Positions 6,938 to 16,829 are shown, numbered from the stretch's first letter. The stretch is DNA of 64,000 nucleotides from Kitasatospora sp052076145 (GCF_052076145.1 NZ_CP197246.1:2294001-2358000), one strand, 5' to 3'. The notes: generated by a model not told the origin, from the letters alone. Numbers and translations: made by a program.

Positions 6938-9781
6938 TTACTTGGTGAAGTATCCGAAGAGGTCGGCGACGACCTGGGTCTGGCCCAGGAAGTTGTAGAC
7001 GTCGAAGGAGCCGTTCGCTCCGAGCGGTGTCGTGACGTGGTTCGGGACGGTCTTCCCGGCGAGGAAGTTGAGGTTCGACGTGCCGGGCTTGGCAGCGCCG
7101 TCCGCCCACACCGTCAGGTAACCACCAGCCGTCGAAGCCGTACTGGTCACGTTCAGGACCGCACCCGTAGCACCGACCGGAGCGCCGCTGGCGACCGGCA
7201 GCGTCCCACCCTGGCCCAGCGCGTGCCGGCCCGGCGTACGAGTGTCCACCAGCCGCGTCGGGGAGACCGGCGTGAACAACGACGCCCCCGACGGGCCGTA
7301 GTAGCCGAAGACATCCGCCACCACGTGCGTGTGCCCGAACTTGTTGTAGACCGACACCTTGCCGTCGGCGCCGATCGGGACGACGACCTGGTTGGCCACC
7401 GTCTGCCCGGCCGTGAAGTTCAGGTTCGACGTCCCCGGGCGTTCCGTGCCACTCGCGTACGCCGTGAGGTAACCACCCGCGTCCGAACCCGTGCTGGTCA
7501 CGTTCAGCACCACCGACGTCGCGTCGGCCGGCACCCCGCCGACTCCCCGCACCTGCACGGACGTGCTCGCGTCCGGCCCGACCGCCGTGCTCTGCCGGGT
7601 GTCCAGCAGCCGCGACGGCGCCAGCGCCGTGAACCTGGCTCCCCCGCCCGACTCGTAGACGCCCATCAGGTCGACCACCACGTCCGTGGTGCCCGAGAAG
7701 TTGTAGACGGTGACCCTGTCCGACTCGCCGACCGGGACGGTGACCAGGTTGGGCACCGTCTGCCCCGCCGTGAAGTTCACGTTCGACGTCGAGGGCCGCG
7801 GCGACCCCGCCGGGTAGACGCTCAGGTACCCGCCCTGCGACGGGCTGACCGCCGTCACGTTGAGCACCGCCGCTGCCGGGTACGGATGCCCTGGCGCGCT
7901 CGGGATGTACACGTCTATCGACTGGCCGGGGCCGAGGTGGTGGATTCCGTAGTAGTCCGGCGTCCGGGTGTCGTACAGGCGGGTCGGCATCACTGGGGTG
8001 AAGCCCAGCGGGCCGTACGCGGCGTGGACCTGCGTCCGGGCGGTGGCCGTTCGGCCGATCGTGTCCGTCATGGTCGCGGTCACGGTGTAGTCGCCGGGGT
8101 GGCTGTAGGTGTGGACGTAACCACCCCCACTCGGCGTGCCGTCGCCGAAGTCGTACACCGTGGATTTGATGGGCCACGGGCTGACGGTGTGACTGATGTC
8201 GACGGAATAGGACAGCGGGCCGTTACTGGTCCCCGGCGCGGGCACGAGCCTCACGTCCGGGCGGATGTCACCGGGCTCGTCGACGACCACCGAGGACCAG
8301 AGCTTTCCGGAGGCGGTGTTGGCCGGGTCCGTGCCGTGCACGGTGACCGAGACCCCGTACGTCCCCTTCGACCGGTAGACGTGCTGCACCTCGGCGTCCG
8401 TGGTGACCAGCGGATCGCTGCCGTCGCCGAAGTCGTAGGTGTAGGTGGTGGCGCCCGGCCAGTACTGCGTGGCCTTCGCCGTGACGGTCACCGGCAGCGG
8501 GTACGGACCCACGGCCGGGGAGGCGTCAAGATTCACCCTGTCGGCGTACTCCTCCAGCTCGGCCGCGCCACGGTCGTAGTAGCCAACCCCGGTACCGGAG
8601 TTGTCCCGCACCGGGGCGTCCACCCGCCGGTGGCCGTAGACGTCGGTGGTCAGCTCGCCGGGCGCCGAGGCGTCGGCGGAGTCGGTGGCGCCGAAGGCGG
8701 CGGTCGGCTGGACCGAGCAGTTGACGCATTTGGCCGCCTCCCCCAGCGGAGTGTCCAGCTTCTCCCGGAGGTCATGTGCACCCTGGCCGGTCGCCGCCAT
8801 GAAGTCGGCGGGCTGCTGGTAGGAGGTGCCCGCCCAGCGGTAGGCCGTGCCCGGACCGGACGGGCCGAGCAGGTTGTAGTCGGCCTTGGTGCCGGGCACC
8901 GAGCCCGCCGAGACCGAGAGTTCGACTGCCTGGGCCGCGTACCGATCGGAGTAACCGACGACGTTGTTCTCCAGCACGGCGTGGTCGGAGTTGCCCGCCA
9001 GGGCGATGCCCGCGTCCCCGTTGGAGATCACCGTGTTACTGGTGATCACCGTCTGCGGGGCGTCCGTGACGCTGATGCCGGCCAGGTGGGCGGCGTGGGT
9101 CACGGCGTTGGTGCTGATGACCGTGCCCGACACACCGGGATCCACCACGATGCCACCGCCGTACCCGCCGCCCACGAGGTTGCGGCTGAGCACCACACCG
9201 CTACTCGCGCCGGTCACCCGGACGGCCGGGCTGCCGCTCGGGACGGCCGGCGGATGGGTGGGCGAGCTGTAGCTGCCGAAGCCTGCCCGGATCACCTCGT
9301 TCCCGTCGAGGGTGATCCCCGAGGAGTCCTTCACCAGGAAGGCCTCCGCCGAGGAAGTCGCGACTCCGAAGTGCTGCACCGTCACATCGTGCACATGGTC
9401 CAGGACGAAGGCGTGCGCGGTCGCGGGCTGGGCGTCCACCGGCTGTACCCCCACCGATGAACGAACCTGGCCCGCCGCCCTGATGGTGATCGGCTTGTCC
9501 GGCGTTCCCGAGTGGTGGACGGTGACCTGTTCCGGGTAGGTGCCGAGCGTGACCAGCACCGTCTGGCCCGGCTGGGCTGCGTCGGCACCCGCCTGAATGG
9601 TGCAGAACGGCTGCGCCTGGCTACCCGGGCCGGAGTCGGAGCAGCCGTTCCCCTTGCCGTCCACGTACAGGGTCGCGGCGGAGTCGGCGACGGCGGGCGG
9701 GGCTACGCCCGCGCTCACCAAGCCGGTGGAGGCGACCACGAGAGCGGCGGCAACCTGACGGCGGCGGCGCATGGATGACAA
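6938..9781 (-). CDS. Secreted beta-helix/PKD/LDTR-repeat protein, array copy 2
   Basis: A 947-residue paralog of copy 1. The signal peptide ends near PPAVA (residue 32). The beta-helix region opens CSDSGPGSQAQPFCTIQAGADAA, and its ladder is interrupted by a distinctive CVNC-containing segment (AAKCVNCSVQPTAAFG). Two PKD-like domains follow (YTYDFGDGSDPLV and VYDFGDGTPSGGG), then three LDTR repeats ending in GYFTK. The start is inferred as TTG 9781 (L-SSMRRRRQV, read as Met) because copies 4 and 6 begin at the equivalent TTG/GTG codon with a G-rich Shine-Dalgarno; here GGGGGG precedes the codon by five bases. The alternative is ATG 9772, three codons in. The gap to copy 3 is 83 bp without a U-tract terminator, so co-transcription with copy 3 is likely. 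Confidence 0.83.
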   Translation of the reverse strand: MSSMRRRRQVAAALVVASTGLVSAGVAPPAVADSAATLYVDGKGNGCSDSGPGSQAQPFCTIQAGADAAQPGQTVLVTLGTYPEQVTVHHSGTPDKPITIRAAGQVRSSVGVQPVDAQPATAHAFVLDHVHDVTVQHFGVATSSAEAFLVKDSSGITLDGNEVIRAGFGSYSSPTHPPAVPSGSPAVRVTGASSGVVLSRNLVGGGYGGGIVVDPGVSGTVISTNAVTHAAHLAGISVTDAPQTVITSNTVISNGDAGIALAGNSDHAVLENNVVGYSDRYAAQAVELSVSAGSVPGTKADYNLLGPSGPGTAYRWAGTSYQQPADFMAATGQGAHDLREKLDTPLGEAAKCVNCSVQPTAAFGATDSADASAPGELTTDVYGHRRVDAPVRDNSGTGVGYYDRGAAELEEYADRVNLDASPAVGPYPLPVTVTAKATQYWPGATTYTYDFGDGSDPLVTTDAEVQHVYRSKGTYGVSVTVHGTDPANTASGKLWSSVVVDEPGDIRPDVRLVPAPGTSNGPLSYSVDISHTVSPWPIKSTVYDFGDGTPSGGGYVHTYSHPGDYTVTATMTDTIGRTATARTQVHAAYGPLGFTPVMPTRLYDTRTPDYYGIHHLGPGQSIDVYIPSAPGHPYPAAAVLNVTAVSPSQGGYLSVYPAGSPRPSTSNVNFTAGQTVPNLVTVPVGESDRVTVYNFSGTTDVVVDLMGVYESGGGARFTALAPSRLLDTRQSTAVGPDASTSVQVRGVGGVPADATSVVLNVTSTGSDAGGYLTAYASGTERPGTSNLNFTAGQTVANQVVVPIGADGKVSVYNKFGHTHVVADVFGYYGPSGASLFTPVSPTRLVDTRTPGRHALGQGGTLPVASGAPVGATGAVLNVTSTASTAGGYLTVWADGAAKPGTSNLNFLAGKTVPNHVTTPLGANGSFDVYNFLGQTQVVADLFGYFTK

Positions 9782-9815
9782 GGGAGCCCCCCAAGGGCAA
9801 GGAAGTGCTGAGATC

Positions 9816-9835
9816 GGCGGGGCCACTGCCCCGCC
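9816..9835 (-). terminator. Hairpin between array copies 3 and 2
   Basis: An 8-bp perfect stem (GGCGGGGC / GCCCCGCC) with a 4-nt loop lies in the 83-bp gap and lacks a U-tract. It may attenuate or stabilise a copy 3-copy 2 transcript rather than end it. Confidence 0.4.
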
Positions 9836-9864
9836 AACCGTATCTATACCAAACGCTCGTACGA

Positions 9865-12396
9865 CTACTTCGAGAAGTATCCGAAGAGGTCGGCGACGAC
9901 CTGGGTCTGACCCAGGAAGTTGTAGACGTCGAAGGACCCGTTTGCCCCGAGCGGCGTCGTCACATGGTTCGGCACCGTCTTCCCCGCGAGGAAGTTGACG
10001 TTCGACGTGCCCGGCTTCGCAGCACCGTCCGCCCACACCGTCAGGTACCCACCGGCCGTGGCAGCCGTACTGGTCACGTTCAGGACCGCACCCGTCGCAC
10101 CAGCCGGAGCACCGCTGGCGACTCGCAGCGTCCCGCCCTGGCCAAGCGCGGAGTGACCTGCCGTACGAGTGTCGACCAGGCGGGTCGGAGCGACGGGGGT
10201 GAAGAGCGAGGTGCCGGTCGGGCCGTAGTACCCGAAGACGTCCGCGACGACCTGCGTGTGCCCGAACTTGTTGTAGATGCTGACCTTGCCGTCCGCGCCG
10301 ATCGGCACCACCACCTGGTTCGCCACCGTCTGACGCGCCGCGAAGTTCAGGTTGCTCGTGCCCGCCCACCGGGTGCCGCTGGGGTAGACGGCGAGGTAAC
10401 CGCCCGCGTCCCCGTCCGTGCTGGTCAGGTTGAGCACCACCGACGTGGCGTCCGCCGGGACACCGCCGACACCCCGCACCTGGAGCTGGGTGACGCTCTC
10501 CGGCCCGACCGCGCCACCGGCGCGCCGGGTGTCGAGGAGGCGGGACGGTGCGAGGGCGGTGAAGCGGTCACCGGCCCCGGCCTGGTAGCTGCCCACCACG
10601 TCGACGACGACGTCGGTGTCGCCGGAGTGGTTGAAGATCTCCACCTCGTCACTGCCGCCGAGCGACGTCGTCACCAGGTTCGGCACGGTCTGCCCCGGCA
10701 CGAAGTTGACGTTCGAGGTCGCCGGACGGGGGCCGCCCGCCGGGTAGACGCTCAGGTAGCCGGCGGCGGAGGGGTTGACGGCGGTCACGTTCAGCACCAC
10801 GGCGTCGGACTGCCCGGAGACGTGCACCCGGGTCGTCGCGCCCGGCCCGAGCCGCAGCGAACCGGGGTGGCCGGCACCGGGCCGAGTGTCGAGCACCCGG
10901 TACGGGGTCGTCGGGACGAAGCCCATCGCGGCGGCGGCCGCGACCGTGGCGGTGGAGGTGGTGTGGGCGGTGCTGTTGGCACCCGTGCCGTTCGCCGTCA
11001 CGGTGACGGTGTAGCTGCCCGCAGCCCGGTAGGCGTGGTCGGCGGTCGGCGAGGTGGTGACCACCGGCTTGCTGCCGTCGCCGAAGTCGAAGGTGTACGT
11101 GGTGGTGTCGGACCAGTACTGCCCGGCCGTCGCGGTCGCCGTCGCCCTCCCCCCGACGACGGCGAGCTTCAGGTCGAGGCTGCCATACGCCTGCAGTTCG
11201 ACGGCACCCCGGTCGTGGTAGCCACCACCGGAGTTGGGCGCCTTCGGGTCGTCGACCCGCGGGTTGCCGTGCAGGTCGGTGTCCAGCTCGCCCGGGGCCG
11301 AGGCGTCCGCCGAGTCGGTGAGACCGGACGGGCCGGTCGGATCGGCCGCGGCCGACCAGGGCATCTCGGGGAACGGCGGGTCCTCCCGCAGATCGTGTGC
11401 TCCCTGGGTGGTCGCGGCGGTGAAGGCGGCCGGCTGCTGGTAGGTCGTGCCACCCCAGGAGTAGGCCGAACCCGTACTGACCGGGTGGAGCACGTTGTAG
11501 TCGGTCTTCGTCCCGGCGACGGACCCGGCCGACACCCGGAGCTCGACGTCGAGCGACGGGTCCGGCGGCTGCGTCCCGGGGGCCGAGCTCGACGGGCCGT
11601 CCGATCCGGCGACGACGTTGTTCTCGATCGTCGCGCCGCCGGAGTTCCCGTCCAGCCGGATTCCCGTACCGTAATTACTGACAACGGAGTTGCCCGTGAT
11701 GACCGTGCCGGGCGCGTCCGTCACCCAGATCCCCGCATACTCGTTTCTGGTCACCAGATTGGTGGTGATGACGGTGCCGGTCACGCCCTTGTCGACGGCG
11801 ATGCCACCGAGGCCGGAGGCCTCGATCTGGTTGCGGCTCACCGTGGTGTCCCTGGTGCTGCCGGTCAGGTGGATGTTCGCCCCCGACAGGCCCCACCCCG
11901 ACCAGTACGCCTCGTTGCGGTCGAGGACGACCCGTGCGGAGTCGGAGACCTGGATACCGTCGGTCCTCCCCATGACGTAGAAGTTCTGCACCGTCACGTC
12001 GTGGACACCGGTCAGCCGGAACGGGATGGTCGAGTCGGGTCCGTACGTGCGGACCTCCGGACGCTTGCCCGTCTTGTCCTCGCTGATGCCCCTGATGACG
12101 ATCGGCTTGCCCGGCTCGCCGGAGTGGGTGATGCGCACCGATTCCGGGTAGCCACCGGTGGTCGGCTCGACCAGCACGGTCTGGCCGGGCTTCGCGGCGT
12201 CGGCGCCCGCCTGGATGGTGCAGAACGGCTGCGCCTGGCTGCCCGGCCCGGTGTCCGAGCAGGCGGCGGACTTGGAGACGTACAGCGTCGAGCCGGTCTC
12301 GGCGGCGGCAGGAAGCGCCCACCCCGCACCGACAAGGCCGGTGGAGGCGACGACGACAGCGGTGGCCAGCTGGCGACGACGGTGGATCGATGGCAT
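9865..12396 (-). CDS. Secreted beta-helix/PKD/LDTR-repeat protein, array copy 3 (single PKD)
   Basis: An 843-residue paralog beginning MPSIHRRRQLATAVVV with signal cleavage near LPAAA. The beta-helix region opens CSDTGPGSQAQPFCTIQAGADAA. Unlike copies 1, 2, 4 and 6 it has only one PKD-like domain (YTFDFGDGSKPVV, roughly residues 415-490). The second PKD and its HVAY linker are replaced by a short Ala-rich stretch (TATVAAAAAMGFVP) before the first LDTR repeat (TPYRVLDTRPGAG). Three repeats follow and end GYFSK. ATG 12396 has GGGGG ten bases upstream and lies about 40 bases downstream of a promoter-like block. Upstream on the same strand, copy 4 ends at a strong terminator, so copy 3 starts a new transcript. 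Confidence 0.84.
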   Translation of the reverse strand: MPSIHRRRQLATAVVVASTGLVGAGWALPAAAETGSTLYVSKSAACSDTGPGSQAQPFCTIQAGADAAKPGQTVLVEPTTGGYPESVRITHSGEPGKPIVIRGISEDKTGKRPEVRTYGPDSTIPFRLTGVHDVTVQNFYVMGRTDGIQVSDSARVVLDRNEAYWSGWGLSGANIHLTGSTRDTTVSRNQIEASGLGGIAVDKGVTGTVITTNLVTRNEYAGIWVTDAPGTVITGNSVVSNYGTGIRLDGNSGGATIENNVVAGSDGPSSSAPGTQPPDPSLDVELRVSAGSVAGTKTDYNVLHPVSTGSAYSWGGTTYQQPAAFTAATTQGAHDLREDPPFPEMPWSAAADPTGPSGLTDSADASAPGELDTDLHGNPRVDDPKAPNSGGGYHDRGAVELQAYGSLDLKLAVVGGRATATATAGQYWSDTTTYTFDFGDGSKPVVTTSPTADHAYRAAGSYTVTVTANGTGANSTAHTTSTATVAAAAAMGFVPTTPYRVLDTRPGAGHPGSLRLGPGATTRVHVSGQSDAVVLNVTAVNPSAAGYLSVYPAGGPRPATSNVNFVPGQTVPNLVTTSLGGSDEVEIFNHSGDTDVVVDVVGSYQAGAGDRFTALAPSRLLDTRRAGGAVGPESVTQLQVRGVGGVPADATSVVLNLTSTDGDAGGYLAVYPSGTRWAGTSNLNFAARQTVANQVVVPIGADGKVSIYNKFGHTQVVADVFGYYGPTGTSLFTPVAPTRLVDTRTAGHSALGQGGTLRVASGAPAGATGAVLNVTSTAATAGGYLTVWADGAAKPGTSNVNFLAGKTVPNHVTTPLGANGSFDVYNFLGQTQVVADLFGYFSK

Positions 12397-12403
12397 TCAG
12401 GGC

Positions 12404-12468
12404 CCCCGGGTGACGGCTCGGATGGTTTTCGAACGTCTGACCCGCACCACCGCCTGATGGTTGTACGC
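12404..12468 (-). promoter_or_regulatory. Conserved upstream block, ECF-like promoter (copy 3)
   Basis: The second instance of the 65-bp block. The minus-strand ACAACC (plus 12459-12464) and GTCAGA (plus 12436-12441) are again 17 nt apart. It lies directly downstream of the copy 4 terminator, which supports a role as an independent promoter for copy 3. Confidence 0.58.
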
Positions 12469-12475
12469 AGATAAG

Positions 12476-12514
12476 AAAAAAGTTGCCGCCTCCCCGAGCG
12501 GCTGGGGAGGCGGC
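12476..12514 (-). terminator. Rho-independent terminator after array copy 4
   Basis: On the minus strand an 11-bp perfect stem (GCCGCCTCCCC / GGGGAGGCGGC, 8-nt loop) is followed by AACTTTTTT. It begins about 12 bases after the stop codon of copy 4 and is a textbook intrinsic terminator. Confidence 0.85.
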
Positions 12515-12526
12515 AGTAGGAGGGGC

Positions 12527-15334
12527 TTACTTGGTGAAGTAGCCGAAGAGGTCCGCGACGACCTGGGTCTGGCCGAGGAAGTTGTAGACATCGAAGGAGC
12601 CGTTCGCTCCGAGCGGCGTCGTCACGTGGTTCGGCACCGTCTTCCCGGCAGCGAAGTTGAGGTTGGAGGTACCGGGCTTCGCAGCGCCGTCCGCCCACAC
12701 CGTCAGGTAACCGCCAGCCGTCGAAGCGGTGCTGGTCACGTTGAGCACGGCACCCGTCGCACCCGCCGGGACGTGGGTGGCGACCGGCAGCGTGCCGCCC
12801 TGGCCCAGCGCGTGCTGACCCGCCGTCCGCGTGTCCACCAGCCGCGTCGGGGCAACCGGGGTGAAGAGGGAGGAGCCGGTCGGGCTGTAGTACCCGAAGA
12901 CGTCCGCGACGACCTGGGTGTGGCCAAACTTGTTGTAGATGCTGACCTTGCCGTCGGCACCGATCGGCACCACCACCTGGTTCGCCACCGTCTGACGCGC
13001 CGCGAAGTTCAGGTTGCTGGTCCCCGGACGCTCCGTGCCACTCGCATAGGCGGTGAGGTAGCCACCCGCATCCGCATCCGTACTGGTCAGGTTCAGCACC
13101 ACCGACGTCGCATCCGCCGGCACCCCGCCGACTCCCCGGACCTGAACGGACGTGGTCGCATCCGGCCCGAGCGCAGCGGTGTGGCGGGTGTCGAGCAGCC
13201 GCGACGGCGCCAGAGCAGTGAACCGGTCACCACTGCCCACCTGGTACGTACCCATCCAGTCCACCACGACATCCGTGGTGCCGGAGAAGTTGTAGATGGT
13301 CACGTCGTCCTTCATCCCGGTCGGGACGGTGACCAGGTTCGGGACGACCTGACCGGCCGTGAAGTTGACGTTCGAGGTCGCCGGACGAGGCGTGCCCTTC
13401 GGATAGACACTCAGGTATCCACCCTGCGAGCCGTTGACCGCCGTGACGTTCAGAACAGCCGCGTCGGGGTACTCCCGGCCGACCGACTTCCCCGGGATGT
13501 GGACGTCGATCGACTCACCGGGGCCGAGGCGCGTGATGCCGGTGGTGTTCGGCAGCCGGGTGTCCAGCAGGCGGGTCGGCTTGACCGGGGTGAAACCCTG
13601 CGCACCGTACGCCACGTGCACCGTCTTGGTGAGGGTCGCCAGCCTGCCACCCTCGTCGGTGAGCCGCAGGGTGACCGTGTAGTCACCCGGACGCTGGTAG
13701 GCGTGGTACCGCACCGAACCGATCCAGACGCTGTTCCCCTCGTTGCCATCGCCGTAGTCAACGCTTGAACCGTTGAGGCGGTACGGGCTGGTGGAGCCGC
13801 CGTAGTCGAAAGAGTAGGCGAGCAGGCCGAGGTCGTACGTCCTGGGTGCCGGGCCGATCTTGAGATCGGGCACCAGGTCGCCGGGCTCGTTGACGGTCAC
13901 GACATCGCTCTGCGTGCTGATGACGGCGCCGGCACTCGTGCCCCGGGCGGTCACAGTTACCGTGAACTGGCCCTTGGTCAGATACGTGTGCTCGGCCTTC
14001 GGCGAGGTGGAGACGACAGGCGTACTGCCGTCACCGAAGTCGAAGGTGTACGTCGTCGTGCCCGGCCAGTTCTGCGAGACCGTCGCCGACGCCGTGGTCT
14101 TCAGCGGGTACGGGCCCAAGTTCTTGTCGACCTGTACGTCCAGCCCGCTGTAGGCCTGGAGCTCCTCCGCACCCCGGTCGAAATAGCCGGTGCCGGTGTC
14201 GGCCACCTGCGGATCGTCGGCCCGGGGGCGGCCGTTGATGTCCGTGTCCAGCTCACCCGGAGCCGAGGAATCGGCCGCGTCGGTGACGCCGACGACGGCC
14301 TCCGGGCCTGGCGCTGAGTCGGCCGACGGGATTCCGAGGACGTCATGGGCACCTTGGGTGGTGGCGGCGGTGAAGTCCGGCTGCCGCTGATACTGCTTGC
14401 TGTTCCACGAGTAGGCCAAGCTCTCTCCGTCGGTGTGGAACGAGTTGTAGTCCGCCTTCGTCCCGGCGACGGAGCCCGCCGAGACGGACAGCCCGATCGC
14501 GGGCCCGGGGGTGCCGGTGTCCTCACGTGCGACGACGAGGTTGTTCTCGACCGTCGCCTTGCCCGAATCACCGGCGAGCGCGATCACGGCGCTTTCCACA
14601 GCGGTCACCGTGTTGCTCGTGATCACGGTGCCAGGCGCATCCTGCACCCGGACGGCGTCGGCCATGTAACCGAAGATGTGGTTGGTGGTGACGACAGTGC
14701 CGCTCACACCCTTGTCGACCACCAAGCCGCCTCCCCCGCCACCGTCGATACGGCTGCGGCTCAACGTTGTGTCGCTGGTGGTCCCGGTGAGGCGGACGGC
14801 TGGCGACGAACCGGACTTCGATATCGCGTTCACGCCGTCGCTGTCGATGACGACCCGTGCCGAATCCGAGACCAGGACGGCCTCCTGGCTCGAGGCCCCC
14901 GTGGCGAAGTTCTGCAGCGTCACATCGTGGACGTGGCTCAGCTCGAAGATGTGCGCTGGAACGGACCCGCCCCCGGCGTAGCTGGGACCGACGAACACCC
15001 GGGGGCTGTCGCCCGAGGGCACGCCCTTGATGACGATCGGCTTGCCCGGCTCACCGGAGTGGGTGAGGTGTACGGGCGCCGAGTAGCCACCGTGGCCCGT
15101 CCCGACCAGCACGGTCTGGCCGGGCTTCGCGGCGTCGGCGCCCGCCTGGATGGTGCAGAACGGCTGTGCCTCGGTGCCCGGCCCGGTGTCCGAGCAGGCG
15201 TGCGAACCCGAATCGACGTACAGCGTCGAGGCGGTCGCGGCGACGGCGGGCAGGGACCAGCCGACCCCGGCGAGACCGGTGGAGGCGACGACGACAGCGG
15301 CGGCCAGGTTGCGGCGGCGGCGTGCGTGTGACAA
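12527..15334 (-). CDS. Secreted beta-helix/PKD/LDTR-repeat protein, array copy 4
   Basis: A 935-residue paralog. No ATG lies near the signal peptide; TTG 15334 gives (M)SHARRRRNLAAAVVVASTGLAG, with GGGGGA just upstream, so a TTG start is inferred. Signal cleavage is likely after LPAVA. The beta-helix region opens CSDTGPGTEAQPFCTIQAGADAA. Two PKD-like domains (YTFDFGDGSTPVV and a variant SSVDYGDGNEGN) precede three LDTR repeats ending GYFTK. Only 31 bp separate it from copy 5, which is read first, so copies 5 and 4 should form one operon. It ends at a strong terminator. Divergence from the other copies is concentrated in the beta-helix, while the last two repeats are nearly identical to those of copy 1. 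Confidence 0.84.
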   Translation of the reverse strand: MSHARRRRNLAAAVVVASTGLAGVGWSLPAVAATASTLYVDSGSHACSDTGPGTEAQPFCTIQAGADAAKPGQTVLVGTGHGGYSAPVHLTHSGEPGKPIVIKGVPSGDSPRVFVGPSYAGGGSVPAHIFELSHVHDVTLQNFATGASSQEAVLVSDSARVVIDSDGVNAISKSGSSPAVRLTGTTSDTTLSRSRIDGGGGGGLVVDKGVSGTVVTTNHIFGYMADAVRVQDAPGTVITSNTVTAVESAVIALAGDSGKATVENNLVVAREDTGTPGPAIGLSVSAGSVAGTKADYNSFHTDGESLAYSWNSKQYQRQPDFTAATTQGAHDVLGIPSADSAPGPEAVVGVTDAADSSAPGELDTDINGRPRADDPQVADTGTGYFDRGAEELQAYSGLDVQVDKNLGPYPLKTTASATVSQNWPGTTTYTFDFGDGSTPVVSTSPKAEHTYLTKGQFTVTVTARGTSAGAVISTQSDVVTVNEPGDLVPDLKIGPAPRTYDLGLLAYSFDYGGSTSPYRLNGSSVDYGDGNEGNSVWIGSVRYHAYQRPGDYTVTLRLTDEGGRLATLTKTVHVAYGAQGFTPVKPTRLLDTRLPNTTGITRLGPGESIDVHIPGKSVGREYPDAAVLNVTAVNGSQGGYLSVYPKGTPRPATSNVNFTAGQVVPNLVTVPTGMKDDVTIYNFSGTTDVVVDWMGTYQVGSGDRFTALAPSRLLDTRHTAALGPDATTSVQVRGVGGVPADATSVVLNLTSTDADAGGYLTAYASGTERPGTSNLNFAARQTVANQVVVPIGADGKVSIYNKFGHTQVVADVFGYYSPTGSSLFTPVAPTRLVDTRTAGQHALGQGGTLPVATHVPAGATGAVLNVTSTASTAGGYLTVWADGAAKPGTSNLNFAAGKTVPNHVTTPLGANGSFDVYNFLGQTQVVADLFGYFTK

Positions 15335-15365
15335 GGGAGTTCCCCCGAAGACTGTGGGTGGGTGG

Positions 15366-16829
15366 TTACTTGGTGAAGTAGCCGAAGAGGTCGGCGACCA
15401 CGTGGGTGCGGCCCATGAAGTTGAAGACGTCGAAGGCGCCGTTGGCCCCGAGCGGCGTCGTGACGTGGTTCGGAACGGTCTTCCCCGCCGGGAAGTTGAG
15501 GCTCGAGGTGCCGGGGCGGCGAGCACCGTCCGCCCACACCGTCAGGTAGCCGCCGTCCGTCGAGGCTGTGCTGGTCACGTTGAGGACCGCACCCGTAGCA
15601 CCCGCCGGGACGTGGCCGGCGACCGGGAGCGTGCCGCCCGGGGTGAGGGCGCTCTGGCCGGGGGTGCGGGTGTCGACCAGGCGGGTCGGGACGACCGGGT
15701 GGAACAGCGTCGTGCCCGAGTCGCCGTAGTAGCCGACGATGTCGGCGACGACCTGGGTGTGACCGGCCTTGTTGTAGACGAAGACCCGGCCGTCGGCACC
15801 GATCGGCACGATCACCTGGTTCGCCACCGTCTGACCCGCCGTGAAGTTGAGGTTGCTGGTGCCGAGCCAGCGCTTGCCGCTCGCGAAGGCGGCGAGGAAG
15901 CTCGGCGCGTCCGAACCGGTGCTGGTCAGGTTGAGCACCGCCACGGTCGCGTCGGCCGGGACGCCGCCGGCGCCGCGCACCTGAATGCCGACCACGCCCT
16001 CCGGGCCGACCGGCCCGCCGCTCTGGCGGGTGTCGAGCAGCCGTGCGGGCGGCAGAGCGGCGAAGCGGCTGCCGTGCCCCGGCTTGTAGACGCCCATCAG
16101 GTCGACCACCACGTCGGTGTCACCGGAGTTGTTGTAGATCGTCACTCCGTCGTTGGCGCCGACCGGCACCGTCACCAGGTTCGGCACCGTCTGCCCCGGC
16201 GCGAAGTTGACGTTCGAGGTCGCCGGGCGGGGGCTGCCCGTCGGGTAGACCGTGAGGAACCCGCCCTTGGTCGGGTCGGCGGCGGTGAGGTTGAGCACCA
16301 CCGCATCCGGGTGGTTCAGGTCGTAGCCGTCACCGACGGCCAGGTCGATCGACTGGCCCGACCCGATCGGGTCCGTCCGGTAGTCGCCGCCGGAGTAGCG
16401 GCTGTCGTACAGGCGCCTCGGGTCGAGCGGGACGTAGCCCATCGCCTCGTACGCCACGTGCACCGGCTTGGTGGCGCTGGCCGTGTGCCCTGCCGAGTCG
16501 GTGGCCTTGACGGTGATCTGGAAGTCGCCCGGCCGAGGGAAGGTGTGATGCGCCCGGTCGTCGTAGCTGGGGCTGACGACGGCCACGGGGGTGCCGTCGC
16601 CGAAGTCGATCTCCTGCTTGGTGATGGACGACTGAGCGGTGCCCTTGGTGTTGACGACATATCCGAGCGGGCCCAGATCGAGCTTCCGGTCAGCCCTGTC
16701 CACGGTGAACACCGGCGTCGGCGCGGCGTCGGCGAAGGCCGGGGGCGCGGCGACCGCCCCGACCAGTCCGGTCGCGGCGAGGACGACAGCAGTGGCGGCA
16801 AGCTTCTGACGACGGCGGATCGATGACAT
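15366..16829 (-). CDS. Secreted PKD/LDTR-repeat protein lacking the beta-helix, array copy 5
   Basis: A 487-residue member, about half the size of the others. After the signal peptide (MSSIRRRQKLAATAVV, cleavage near AFA at residue 33) it goes directly into a single PKD-like domain (residues about 38-125, EIDFGDGTPVAVV) and then three LDTR repeats ending GYFTK; the whole beta-helix and first PKD are absent. The repeats are also the most divergent, for example RLYDSRYSGG in the first and a GSDAPSFLAAF variant strand in the second. ATG 16829 lies about 40 bases downstream of a promoter-like block. It is followed after 31 bp by copy 4. It could be an ancestral short form or a deletion derivative. 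Confidence 0.85.
   Translation of the reverse strand: MSSIRRRQKLAATAVVLAATGLVGAVAAPPAFADAAPTPVFTVDRADRKLDLGPLGYVVNTKGTAQSSITKQEIDFGDGTPVAVVSPSYDDRAHHTFPRPGDFQITVKATDSAGHTASATKPVHVAYEAMGYVPLDPRRLYDSRYSGGDYRTDPIGSGQSIDLAVGDGYDLNHPDAVVLNLTAADPTKGGFLTVYPTGSPRPATSNVNFAPGQTVPNLVTVPVGANDGVTIYNNSGDTDVVVDLMGVYKPGHGSRFAALPPARLLDTRQSGGPVGPEGVVGIQVRGAGGVPADATVAVLNLTSTGSDAPSFLAAFASGKRWLGTSNLNFTAGQTVANQVIVPIGADGRVFVYNKAGHTQVVADIVGYYGDSGTTLFHPVVPTRLVDTRTPGQSALTPGGTLPVAGHVPAGATGAVLNVTSTASTDGGYLTVWADGARRPGTSSLNFPAGKTVPNHVTTPLGANGAFDVFNFMGRTHVVADLFGYFTK

Noticed and set aside
6849..8177. Upstream in-frame extension of array copy 1 to 1366 residues
   Set aside because: The extra part is an out-of-frame translation of copy 2; the signal peptide and promoter block set the start at 6848.
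9842..9848. TATAGAT as a -10 for array copy 2
   Set aside because: No acceptable -35 at 16-18 bp; the position would lie inside the end of copy 3. Co-transcription with copy 3 explains the gene better.
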